This document shows positions 36,254-48,100 of a DNA stretch of 64,000 nucleotides, piece by piece. Positions within the stretch are counted from its first letter, which is position 1; each line of letters starts with the position of its first letter. Position numbers and translations under genes: made by a program. The notes below the pieces were generated by a model. That model did not search any database. It saw only the letters and a list, made by a program, of their open reading frames with translations, and was not told the origin of the DNA. Origin of the DNA: Anas platyrhynchos (Eukaryota > Chordata > Aves > Anseriformes > Anatidae); contig NC_092601.1 in assembly GCF_047663525.1 (NCBI RefSeq), positions 15,213,501-15,277,500 of the forward strand. Reading direction: 5' to 3'.

Positions 36254-39200
36254 TGCTCTGTCCATGTGGCAGTGTAGCTCCAGCACCGTGGTTTTGGTGG
36301 GGACACAAAGTTATTTCTGGCACTGTGGTCCGGGTCCTTAGCACAGCTCCGGCGTGGAGGTTGCTGATGCTGGCACTGCCATGGGTGTAAATCTGGGTAG
36401 AGACAAGAGGCCAATGCTGTGCACAAAGACAAAACAGAAATAATGCCAAGTGCACTTCGGAATCTTTGAAACTAAAATCACAAAAGAAATACAAAACAGC
36501 TGGGAATTGACGTTTGTTGTTTGTAATTACTCTTACGAGAGTTAAACCCCTTCTTCTCCCTCTATTCTTTCCCTCTCAATCAAAGAAGGAAACATTTAAA
36601 CTATTTAAAGTGTCCTTTTGAGGATTTTAAATGGAGAATGTGTGCATTTTTCTGCCTGGGAATATTCACTGATGTCTGTTTTCATAAACAGATACGTGCC
36701 AACTTCTTTATCTTCTATCATTGTTATTGGAAGCCTCTTAGACTGAGTGCTCCGGAAATGTAGTGGCTGAAATGAAAAGATAATTTTGCACAGAAGAATT
36801 TGTCTGATATGATATTTGCTCACTCAGAAACAATGAAACACCATTTTGGCATTAGTGTGATTCAAAATCTCTCAGATATCTTTGGTTTTGGTTTGTACGG
36901 GAGGTCAGGCAAGTAGCAGCCTGAGGAGTATGGGGCTGGATGTGCCCCGCTGGGACCTGCCTAAAACAGGACCGCACCGAGTGAACTTGATCCTGTATCA
37001 TTAAAAGGAGATACACTGCACAATAGGGTGGCTTTTTTAGGAAAAATCAGTGTTGCAAATCCCTAATTCATTGCTCAGCTGTACAGACAAGGATGTGAGG
37101 TGATAGGGAGTGCCTGCTAAGCCAAGTCTTTGAGAGGTTAAGAGAAGCCCAGGTTTTTGGGTCTCTGTTTCACCCTGCTGTAATACCGGTGCTCTAAGTG
37201 GGTGCCACTACTGAGAGAGGTGGATACAACAAAATCAAGAGCAGGAGCTGCTAAGGCAGTCTGTCCTTACACCTGAAGGCTGCCAGATCTGCATAACAGT
37301 CCTGCTTCTTCTGGTGCTCGATACCCAGGTGCAACAGGCTAATAAAGAGCTCTTCACATGAGGGAGCTTTCTCAGCTGATTGCCATCTGGGGGAAATCTC
37401 TGACAAAGCCTTTAAATTTGCCACTGTTTGCATCTTCCCAGCTGCAGATGCTTGCAGAAGTGGAAGGGAAACGCGTGGAGGCAGGAAGGAAAGGCTCTGA
37501 GAAAAGCACTTGTGAGATCCGCATCTGCTAGCATCGGGAAGGAGGTAAGGGGTTTGGAAAATACAATAGCAGGGATTTTTTTCTGAGCATGAAGATTTAC
37601 TCCTGGCTGATGTGACTGGGATCAGGTTGGAATGAGAACTAGAGTTTGAGCACTTTTGCAACAAGGGCAAGGTGATCAAGTGGTATGTGTTAAAAATAAG
37701 CCTTCCTATGTTTTGCATTCCTAATCAGGAAATCCCTAGGACTTCTGTGGATTCAAGAGGGAGATCAGCTGGGAGGCAGGGAGAGATGTGATCATGGGTC
37801 TGAATCCTCTCCAGCAGTCTGTTCTAATGTTCTGATGAGATAAGAAAAAAATCTGTGAGCTTCTATTTATCTTGGGCAGCCTTTTAAGAGGGATCTCCGC
37901 AAGCAGAGTCGTACAAAATCAGAGGCTCTGAGAGGTTGTTAAGCTCGGTGAGGATCAGTTGCAAACTTTTTCTCTCTGGTAACAATGCGTAACCTCTCAT
38001 TGTGCAGTGACTCATCTGGAAAGACTCAGGCAATTTACTGGAGGTACAATCACTGCTCTCTCATTGCCACTGACCACGTCTGTCTCTGGTTCCAGCCTGT
38101 GTTCACTGCACAAGGCAGCTTCAAGAAATGAAACATGACAGTCGCTGGAGCTTGGTGCAGAGGCTGGGGTTAGGAGGTGAAATAGCTGCACCTCAGTTTT
38201 ACTCACAATCTTCAGAACCAGCAAGCTTGTGGGCAATAAATCTCGGAGCAATTGCTAAACAGTTCTTTGGATGAGTGGCATGTCAAGGAACGGAAAGAAC
38301 CAAGGGATGTTTGTGGCTCTTTGGCTGCTGTTTGGGCTGGAGCAGGAAACACAGAAGCTAGAAAAACCTTGATTAGCAGCTGAGACCATGGCACTGATAC
38401 CTATGTACAGCTGAATGGAAAACTTGGGTTAATGAGCTGCTCAGCAGCCCTGGCCCCTCACTTAAGACAAGGGGCTGGTTAGTCTGTGCCATCTGGGCTG
38501 TGCTGCAGGCTGTAGAGGAGTCTGGCACAAGATCCCTTAGCTTACTAAGGCAACTTCTGATAGATCACAGCCAAGACACAGGCTATGTGATTAGGCCCTG
38601 AGCTGTAGGGTGAGAGCACTATGCTGGGGGAAAAATGCCTGGTTCTGTCCCTCCTCTCCGCTATTTTGCACCACATACCTTGGCTTCTTCACCTTTATAA
38701 GGGTGTTATGACACTTCCTTCTCTTTATGGTTTGCAAATACAAAGTGCTACAGATGTGAAATCTTTCAAAAGACCCAGCTGGGTGTGATGGTGTAGAGAA
38801 AGCCTCCTGATCTCCACTGGCTGTTGTCTTGTGCTCTAGTAAAGTCAGATTTGGCCAGCTATATTCATACAGCTTAAAGGAATTACATGATAGATGGCAT
38901 CCAGCTCTGGCAAGAGGGTCTTAAACAGCCTGCAGGACTGGAGGGTCAGCAAATTTATGAGCAAGGCTAATTTCTGTCACCCTTTCCTTAGGCAGCAGAG
39001 GTATACAATAATGCAGCTGTCAAGTAAAGTGATACCATCAGACTCCAATTCTTCAACCTCTACAGCAGATCCTTTCTTTCAGAAAATAATCCCTCTCCAG
39101 CCTGTGTTTAATGTCTGCAACTGGTACCTGCCACCATGAATGCAAGATCAGGGCTGGGAGATGTATTTTCCTGTCTGAGCTGGCTCTTGGCTGGAGATAG

Positions 39201-42200
39201 TGAGTTAGAGACTTTATAAAGCTCTCCTTAAATGCAGTGTAAGAAATATCCCTCTGCTTTCCTGCAGAGTCTCCTTTCCAGCTGTGATCTGGGGCTGCCC
39301 AGTGCCTCAGAGCTGTATTCCAGCTAGAACAAGGAATTACTCCTGTCTTGTGGCTGTGAGTTTCTTTTTCCTCTCTTTGGGGAAAGGCTGAACACTTGCT
39401 CTTCATGTTCCTCAGCCCTGCTGGCAGACAGCTGTGGCTACTGAACACTTGAGGAGCTTTGCAGCCCACATGTCGAATAATCAGCCTCTTGGGTAAGGGC
39501 TCAGATGTAAGGCAGAAAGTAACTGCTAGTAAGTTCTGCTTGTCCTGGCAGCTGCTCCTGTGGCAACGTGCTGAGAAAGCCAAGGCCCTGGGGAAGGAGG
39601 GAAATGAGGTGCTGGGGACGTGGGCCCAGCTTGCTGGGCTGCACCACAGCGTGGCTGCATTTTATCAGGGGTGAGGAGCAATGCCTTGGCACGGCCCTGC
39701 TGTCCTTTGGGACCACAGACAGGAGGAGGTTTTTTTTTTTTCTTAATGCTTTCCTAGACAACTTTCCCACTGCTTTAGCAATGAGTCTGTGCCCTTTCTC
39801 CTTCTGCCTTATCTTAAGAGTCTGATATTCAGGTGTCCCCTGCTAAGGCCGGCAGAGGCGGTGTCACCCAGCCTGATGTCTCCGGGCTGCTGATCGGATG
39901 TGACCATCACTCATGGGGGCTGTTTGCTCACCAGCCTGTGAGGAGATGAATGCGTGACGATTGTCGGCAGTGTCAGTGACACCAAGGAGCTGACCGTGTG
40001 CTGTCAGATGCTCCATGGGAGGTCTGCAGCACTGCGGCCTGCCAGGGGGCACCTTGGCCCTGGCACAGCTCAAGCACGAAGGACTGAGAGCCTGATTTCC
40101 CTCTCATTGAGCTGGGGATGAGCCAGAGCAGTTCACTGAGCTCTCTGGATCCAGATGAAGAAAGTATTAAGAAAGGGAGAGCTCATCAGAGGGGTCACCA
40201 CCTCTCCTGGCTTTGCCTCCTGAGGGACAGTCCCTGTCCCCTCCTGCAGCCATTGCTGTCCCTGGAAGCGTTTCAGCCTGGTGCTGCTGCTTGGCCACAG
40301 AAAAATATCGAGCCTGGGCTTTAGGTTGGGCAGTGAAATATTGGTTCCTCTGCCCCTTCCCTTTCAAAAGGCCTTCAGCTTTCCAAAATATACCCCTGGG
40401 CAGGAGCTCATTTCCATCAGTTCCCCCCCCCAGTTTCAAGCCCCAGGCCATGAGCAGGAAAGCTGCATAAAGTGTGGGAGAAAGACCAGCTTGTTCTCTC
40501 TGACCAGCTCAATACCAGCACACAGTGTCTCTGTGCAGCTATTGATGTGCCAGCCCCCCTCCTGAGAGTTTAAACGACCATCCTAATTGTGTGGCTTCAT
40601 TTTTCTCTGGAGTTTCCCCTTAAGGAGCAAGGGAGGAGGTTGGAGAGCATCCTCCCCAAACAGCTATAAACAGCTGGGCCTGGAGCTTTCCTGCCAGAGA
40701 TGCCCTGTAACTCCAAAGACCCGTTTACCCTTGGGACTGTTTTGGCTGGAGGAGGCAGCAGATAAAATCCCGAACCCTGCGGCAGCGCTGTGGATGTGTC
40801 AGGAGAGATTGAGCTCTCTCGGCGCAGATGGTACGGGGTGAGATCAGCCGCTGACATGAGCTCTGGGGAAGGTGCTCAGGAGTCACGGTGTAATCTCTGC
40901 CGCCGCCTGATTTTTTGTGGCATCTCTTTGTTTGTTTGTACTTGAGATATTTTTGCCCCATTTGTCTGAGGGTCCTCTCTGCTCGGTTCTGGAGAAAAAT
41001 GAAATCATGGTGTATTACTGCGGCGGTGGCTGTAGATGGAGTTTGCAGCCATGTAAGTACAAAGCATTAGCCTTATAAATCATTTCATCACTTTTCCTCC
41101 ATGAAAAATGATCTGTCTCTATCAACCCCCAAACAAGCATGAATAAAAAGAACAATTTCTTTCAAATTCAGCTCGGTGTTGTCAGAGGTATGACACAGAG
41201 ATCCCAGCGGGCCTGAATTCCATCTGCATTTGTCTGTTTTGCTGAAGGGGTGGTTGTAAGAATGAAATGAGTTGAACCCCTGAGTTGCATCACAACTACT
41301 ACAAATTGAGCCAGTCCCAGGCAGTTTCTTTGTCCCAGGGGTGATGGATTTGTTCCGGACCAGAGGAAGTCTCACCATCTCCAGCCTCCCAACTTGCAAC
41401 CAAGACAGTCATGATTCCCCAGTGATAGTTGCTCCGTTTTGGAGCAAAAAGGTACTGGATGGGACAATTAAATGTTCCTGTTGCACGCTTTGGGACAAGG
41501 ATAAGTTCCTCATAGTGTTTTTTATGGTCTGGAAGAACATTATAAACTTCAGCACACTCATAAATGTCATCTTTGTGGCATCCTGTGTTGTGGTTGGCTA
41601 CATGGTCACCTCTTCCTCATAAGTCCTTGAGATTATAAATAGAGGGGAGAGCTGGGAATGGCCAATTTAAGCACTGAGAATAGGCTGGAGCAAAACTGTG
41701 ACCTTTGGTGATCCCACCCAAAGGCAAAGATGGGTCAGGGCTGCCTTTGATACTGAGTGTCTTCTTGATGGAAAGGACTGGCAGGGCAGGATCGTCTCTG
41801 CCTTTTGCTCACCATCAGGAATGTGGTCTGTCTTATGTCTGAGGAGCAAAGGAGTGATTTGGGGGCAGCTGTAATTGCATTTTTGGAGCGAGTTTCTGTT
41901 CAATTTTAACACTGTGACATTATGCTGCTTATGATGTGCGTAATTAAAATGGTAAAAATAACATCTTTTTGCCTGCAGTGGCCTGGTCAAGGAGTCGGAG
42001 ATATGCTGGACTTCAAGAAACAAAGAATAGAAAAGAGAACAGGGTGCAAGGGACAGGCAGACTGTTAAAAGACAACTAAAAAGGAAGAAAAAAAAGGAAA
42101 TCAGAGCAAAGAGAGAAGTTAGAGACTAGCTACAGGAAAAATAACAATGTGTTCATTCTGAGCTTACAGTTTCTAGACCTTGGTTTCCTCAGATCTTCTT

Positions 42201-42640
42201 TTGTTTGGAGTCCAGCTGTATTTCTAGTGCAGGCTGGAGGGCCCGTCTGCTTTGTGTGTCCCTTTTAAGCTTTACCCTTTTCTGAACCCACTACATCACT
42301 CCCAGCATCTGCCTAACAAGCCTGCAGTTGGCAGGACTCAGGCTGAGCAAACATCCCTCAATTGGTGAAAAGCATTCTCTGGAAATATCTTGCGATTTAA
42401 ATCTTATCACCCTGCTCTACGTAGAAAGGACATTCATTAGCCCTCAGAGCAAAAAAAAAAAAAAAAAAAAAAAGGCAGTATTTTCCCACTGCAGAAAAAA
42501 CCCAACCCCTATCCTGTGTCCTCCTGCCCAGTCACCAGCCCTTGCTTGTACCATGCACCTGGAGATTTGCAGTGAACAAATAACTCAGTTGATCTGCTCA
42601 TTGATAGAAGGGATTTCAGCAGGGACTTCCTTGTTTGATT
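36254..42640. other. Non-coding stretch between the GPCR and GRIFIN
   Basis: Intermediate GC. Short frames on both strands carry no recognised family. A T12 tract sits near 39730-39741 and an A23 tract at 42451-42473. Parts around 37.1 kb and 38.4-38.8 kb have the look of old SINE-like sequence, but I could not identify a core, tail or target duplication. Confidence 0.5.
42451..42473. repeat. A23 homopolymer
   Basis: Twenty-three consecutive A. No AATAAA lies just upstream and no target duplication was seen, so there is no support for a retrocopy here. Confidence 0.9.
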
Positions 42641-42646
42641 TTTATT
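42641..42646 (-). terminator. Candidate polyadenylation signal of GRIFIN
   Basis: Minus-strand AATAAA about 485 bases beyond the GRIFIN stop codon and the nearest canonical hexamer seen. No strong downstream GT-rich element. An unrecognised closer variant signal is possible. Confidence 0.25.
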
Positions 42647-43129
42647 AGCAAATACAACAACGTTTTTACCCAGCTCCTGCAGAGAACTGCCCCTTTCCGT
42701 CAGTAACATCCATACCTGTTGTGACCATCGCCAGATGGCCAGCTGAGGACTAGCATTAATTCACACCCTACTCGGGCAAACACAATTTCTAGGGTAGCAT
42801 TAAGATGTCCAGACTACTCAAGGTAGATTTCTATGTGCAGTAGTGATCTGCCGGGCTGTCTAATTGTCTAACAGCAAAGATAAGACCCACAAAACCCATC
42901 GTGCACCCTAGGGGCATAGGGAAAGAAGGCCCTTGATGATCTGGGCTACAGATGGCAGTGTGTCTGGGTGCTGCATGCAATGGGAGTGCCTTTTCCTCTA
43001 CAAGGAGGTGCTGCAGCATCTGGCTGGCTGGTGGTAGCATGGGGTGGGTAGGGATGGGGAAGAGATGGCCCCTGGCTGGATCAGGAGCTCCAGGGGGAGT
43101 GGGCTGTGGGGCTGTCCCACCTCCTTCCT

Positions 43130-44932
43130 CTAGTAAAGGCCTCGTTTGGTGATTTCCACTGAAGAAATGGTGATATCGTTGAGAATCTGCAGCTTGGTGA
43201 TGGATGAGAGCTGTTTTTGCCGATGCTTGTACTGCAAGATTTTGTGTTCATCAATGAAAATGTGGAAATAATCGTGGTCGGAGTAGATTTCCACCTGCAA
43301 GAGAGACTGTGTTAGGCTCACTGGGTGGACACATGTCCTCACCAGGCTTGCTGTCATGAGCACTCACGTGAGGGCAAGTGCTTCTAAGATATACTGCAAA
43401 TCCTCCCCAAAATGACATGTGGACAGGACACATTTTTGTTGTGTAAAAGGAAGGAATAGCTGAATTCTTTGTTTTCTGACAGCAGAAACTGTTGATAACG
43501 CAAAGCTTAAATTGGTGACAACTGCAGCATCCAGGGATTATTGCTGGAGCTGTGCATGCCTGTGCTAGAGCTGGGTATAAGTCAGCAGCAAAATCAGGGG
43601 ACAGAGCCGGAGAGGGCACATTACTGGGTATGGGGCTGGCTAGCTCCCTGAGGAAGACCCTGGTATTTTCTGTGTCCCTTTGTCCCACCCATGGACATCT
43701 GTGGTGTGATGCAGGGCTACCTGGAAGGGCTCCTTTGCTTCGAAGGGGAAGGTGCTGTTAACCTCTTCCCTCCCCCAGTGGTTGGCCAGGAAGGAGTTGC
43801 AGACAATCCTGGAGCTGGCGAAGCGGGGGTTAAAGTGGAAAGCAATTTGGTCTCCAGGATAACTGAGGAAATTAATTTCAAACCTAAAAGAGAAAGAGAT
43901 GATGGGGAGCCGTGGAGCGGCACCACTGGATCCTGAGAGCCGGGGGAGCTGCAAGCAGCTCGTGGCCTTACATGCTTGTGCTGGAGCTGGTTTCGCCCTT
44001 GACCACGACGCTCCAGCCGGGACACATCCCCTCAGGGTACAGGGCCTCGAACTGCCAGCAAGGAGGTGATGGTGAGGCACGGCACAGCGGGGAGCTGAGT
44101 GTCACCAGCTCGTCCCCAGACACTTCTCCATCTTTATCACCCTCTTCCCTTTTCTCCCCATTCCCATATAGACATGCTCTCAATCCCTTGCTCTTTTTTG
44201 ACTCCTAAATAAGCTCAGGGACTTGCATTATATATATATTATATATAGTGTGTGTATATATATATAAAAATATACATATATATAGTGTGTGTGTGTGTAT
44301 ATATATATATATAGTATTTCTGCTCCCTGATTCCATCCAGGTCTCTATAAAAGACCTCGGGCAGCAAATCCCACCCAGCACAAAGACACCCTGCTTCTTC
44401 TCCCCTCCTGGACAATGCAAAATCTGAAGCAAGCTAAGCAGAGAACTTGGTGGTGCTCTGAAAAAACAAGGACTGATAAAGGAATGAGAGTAACGTGGCA
44501 CCCAGCCCGTCCCCATCCAGCAGTAGGCAGAGGACCCTTCCCGAGAGCTCCTGCCTGTTCCTGTTCCACCTGCTCCCCCCATCTCCAAGGTTAAACTTGT
44601 ACAGAACGAGCTGGAAAATGTTCCTTTTTGAATAATTCATAGTTTTATTAAATAACTCATTTTAATAAGAAGTGCTTGCCATTTCACCCCGCACTTTTTA
44701 GCACTTTAATGATTTTGCACTTCTGAGCATCTCCCTTTCCCAAACTCACTGCTTGTGCTCGGAAAATCTCTCCAGCTCTGGCATTCCTACTGCCAGCTCC
44801 GTGCCTGGCTCCTGGTCCCTATAGCTCAGCGCTCCTGCACCCCTTGCCTTTCTCTGCCACAGTTTCCCATTTCCAATGCATTTTGGGGATGTGCAGGTTA
44901 AGCACATCCCCGGCACTTACCCGCAGTGCCAT
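43130..44932 (-). CDS. GRIFIN: GRIFIN, galectin-related inter-fiber protein (four coding exons)
   Basis: Lens-fiber galectin with one carbohydrate-recognition domain, cytosolic. The coding exons on the minus strand are 44932-44921 (MALR), 44051-43972, 43883-43721 and 43294-43130. Introns of 869, 88 and 426 bases all have GT-AG ends (donors GTAAGT, GTAAGG and GTAGCC; acceptors GGCAG, TTTTAG and TTGCAG). Intron phases are 0, 2 and 0; the second splits an ATG codon. The joined frame is 139 residues with no disruption, the family length. The sugar-site residues H47, N49, R51, N60, W67 and E70 are kept, but the final galectin Arg is V72. The protein ends KRGLY, as I recall for chicken GRIFIN. The start has A at -3 and G at +4, and a TATA box lies about 50 bases upstream. 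Neighbouring CHST12 and the expected LFNG agree with synteny at human 7p22. Confidence 0.96.
44228..44314. repeat. Compound (TA)n/(TG)n microsatellite in GRIFIN intron 1
   Basis: Alternating TA runs broken by two GTGTGT blocks, about 87 bases long, all within intron 1. Both TA and TG runs alternate purine and pyrimidine, so the tract could unwind or adopt Z-form, and it should be highly variable in length. Confidence 0.9.
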
Positions 44933-44980
44933 CCTGCTCGCTTGCCCCTTGCTGCAGATGTGGGTGTGTGGTCGGGGGGG

Positions 44981-44987
44981 TTTATAT
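44981..44987 (-). promoter_or_regulatory. TATA box of GRIFIN
   Basis: The minus strand reads CCTATATAAA across 44990-44981, with TATATAA at 44987-44981, flanked by GC-rich sequence. A start about 25-30 bases on would fall near 44955, giving a 5' UTR of only about 20-25 bases before the ATG at 44932. A TATA-driven, tissue-restricted promoter suits a lens structural gene. Confidence 0.75.
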
Positions 44988-45116
44988 AGGGGCGGGTGGC
45001 CGGGAGCCCTGTGCACAGGGATTAGCAGAGGCAGCATCCCCAGGTCGCCTTTTCAGTGCAGGCTGTTGGATGGTGCTGGGGAGCAGCAAATCCTGCTCCC
45101 CCCGGTGGGGTCAGCC

Positions 45117-45130
45117 TGCTGAGGCGTGCA
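45117..45130 (+). promoter_or_regulatory. Maf-type (MARE-like) half site upstream of GRIFIN
   Basis: TGCTGAGGCGTGCA keeps the intact TGCTGA half and the terminal GCA of the palindromic Maf element (TGCTGACGTCAGCA), about 130 bases upstream of the TATA box. Large Maf proteins drive crystallin genes in bird lens through such elements. Activity here is inferred. Confidence 0.35.
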
Positions 45131-48100
45131 GGGATAATCCAGCCCTGCACAAAGGCAGCAGGGCGAGCTGGAGCCGTGACACGATGGAAGCAGCATGGGA
45201 CAGTGATGGGGTGGATGTGCTGGGAGCACAAAGGGAGGATGGGGGCTCCCGAAGCTGGAGGAGATGCCAGAAGACCTGTCTGCTGCAAAGTCCATAGAGT
45301 CTGTTTTCTCTTTGCTCTTTTCATTTTCTCTCTGCATTTTTGCTCCCTCAGAGCCCCAGCCTGAAACGAGCTGACAGCAGCTCTGTCCCAGCCGATGCGG
45401 GGCCAGCAGGTTTGGGATGCCACCGCGCTGAGCTCAGTGTGATTCCCTTCCTGGCTGGAAACAAAGCAGGGATTTGGGAGCCGGGCGAGGGAGCTTTTGT
45501 CAGAAATATGCTGTCATGGAAAGGCGCCAAGAAATAGGTAGTGATGAAATGAATTTTGCTCTTCACTGGTGATGGGAGGTTTTTTCATTAGTGTGTGTAA
45601 TAATGTACAGCTGGGCAAAGTTGAGCCAGGAAAAGGGATTTTCACACACCCCTACTCCACTCCCCCATTTTCAGAGGGTGAATGCATGAAAGGCCCATGC
45701 TGGCCCATCCCTGCATGGATGGGAGGCTGCAGCACTCCCCGGATGGTCCTACAGAAATTCCTGGCTTTTGTGGCTGAAAAACCCCTCGCTCTTTGTCCGT
45801 AGTGCTAATGGTATTGAACGTGTTTGTTTTATTTCCAGCAGATAAGCAGAATGAGAGCTGCTGTCCCAGGCTCTAGTGTCCCTTGGCAGATGACTGAAAA
45901 CGCAATCTAGCAGGCATGTAATCCAACAGCCTCTCCGGGGGCTGAAACAAAAAAAAAAAAAACTAATCCCAGGCTGGGATTTGCCCAGTTGGACTCCTAC
46001 AAAACGGCAGTGCTTGCGGTGAGAAAAGGTTGTGTCAGGGAGCACCAGAGCAGGGCTCCGTGCTACAGATGGCAGCATCGGGACGTGCAAGGCAGCCGTG
46101 GAGGTGCTGAGCTGGTGGTGGGGATACACGGCCATCCCTCCTCGGGCTGCTGCAGGGTGCTGCACGTTGGCATCTCATCTGCCCGGCCGTATGTATCCCC
46201 TGCTTGTGGTCTGAGCTCAAAGATGTGGTTTTGCTCCCCAGGTCCTCCTCTTCTGCTTGTTTCTGCTGCCAGCCAGGCTAAGGGCTGTGCAGAGAGGGAG
46301 AAACAGCTCTTTGGGGTGCTTCCTCCCCATGGCAGTGGCCAGAACCAGACAGCATCGCAACTGTGTACATGGGAAAGAGCATGCTACAAGCTAAATAATC
46401 ACAGTGAGTTTAGCACAACCGAGCTAACAAAATAAGTGTGTAGGAGTGTGGAGCAACACGGGGCAAGTCAAAGTGCTGCAGAGTGGTGGGAAAGCAGAGG
46501 GTAGGGTGCTGCCCAGAGAGGCAGTGGCCGGGCAAACACCAGCTCCTTTCTGTGCCCTGTGCCTGCCTCTCACCCACACAGGGTGCTCACCAGTGAGTCA
46601 CAGCCTCTAGAGAAACTGCTGGAGGCTTGTGTTATGTCTCATGAAACCAAGCACTTGCCACAGATCCGTGCAGACAGCCTGGCCTGGCAGGGTGACGTCC
46701 CAGCTGGGTCCCATTACAGCTCTCACCGCAGCCACCGGTGCCACTACCAGCAACAAGCACTGAATTTCCTCCCCTGCTGCTAAAAGCAATGTCAGGCTAA
46801 GTGGCACCGGGAGCTGTGGTTTTCTGCAGGGCTGCCCATGGGAGAACAAAAAATAACACAGCCAAACTGTGTCTGGGGAGATGGGGAAGCTCTGGTGGAG
46901 GGAGGGGGATTCACACTGCTCTGGTTTCAGGGAGAGCAATTTCAGAGATGCTCAGTGCTTCCCAAATTCAGTTTGTTTCCTGTTGGCTTTTTGGAAAGAG
47001 CAAGAAAAGCTGCCAGGGAAAGATGCAAACACGTTTCACCAGTAAGTGATGCCCAAATGCTGCCTGGTTTTACAGGTGAGCCTTTATTTGCCCTCTGCCT
47101 GTAGTGCCATTCCTCCGGAGCCATTGTCACCACTGCAAGGTGGAATGGAGCAGGAATATGTTTAAAGACAGATGTCGGAGTTGGGTTGTTGGGTTGGCTC
47201 TTTGTCATAACTTTTCCCTTTTTTTCCCCCAAACACACTGATTGTGCTCTGCTGGGACATGGCAAGGACTGGCACAGTCTGAGGTGGAAGGATGGCTTGT
47301 TAGCTGCTGGGTGTCTTCATTAGCGTGGCACTTGGGTGATTATCAGATCACTTACTGGCAGACCTGCTTACACATTTGTCAGCCATTTGGTCATACAGCC
47401 AGCAGAGTTTGCACCTTTCCTTAAGCTGTTGTTATCCTTGTCCTACTTTTGGTCATTTGTCCCCAAGTCCTCCTCCTGCTGTTCAGGGACAGGCGCTCAG
47501 CGAGCAGCCTGGCACCGCGCTTCCCACGGGGATTTTCACACAGTCCCCTGTGTGAAAACGGCTTCCTCTGTGCAAGCGTGATGATTTCCATTAGTCTCTA
47601 GAGGTCTCCAAACACACAGGATGGGTTTTCAGGACCTGGCCATAGTCCTTGCATCTACACCCCGTGCATCAATTGCCTTCTGTTCTTGTGGACTGCTCTG
47701 TTGTGCCCACATGTTACAGTGCTATGGATGTCCTCAGATATTATTGCATGCTGCTATCCCCTATTAATATTCACTCTTAAATGTACTTGCACATATACAT
47801 AACAGCTGGGAAACCGCAGTAATAGGTACCTACCTCCTGGAGGCTTGTGCTCACAAATCAGCCCACTCTCCCTGAATACACCAAGGCAAGCGAGGCTGTT
47901 TTGATACCCAGCAACTGAGGCAGGGTGGCTGTCACAGTTTGGGGATAACTGTGGCTTTGAGCACCCCCATCCAGCTGCCAGCTCTTGCCTGCTGGGGGGA
48001 GCACCACAACTCTTTCTTGGTCTTTTCCTCCATCCCTGGAGCCAGGGCGATCCACTGGTTTGCCTAAAACTCAATGCTCTTTGTTTTAGTACAATAGCTT

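Noticed and set aside
41088-41622. Overlapping frames of 93-103 codons near 41.3 kb, one with a hydrophobic C-terminus
   Set aside because: No family recognised and no supporting splice sites; hydrophobicity alone is not evidence of a gene.
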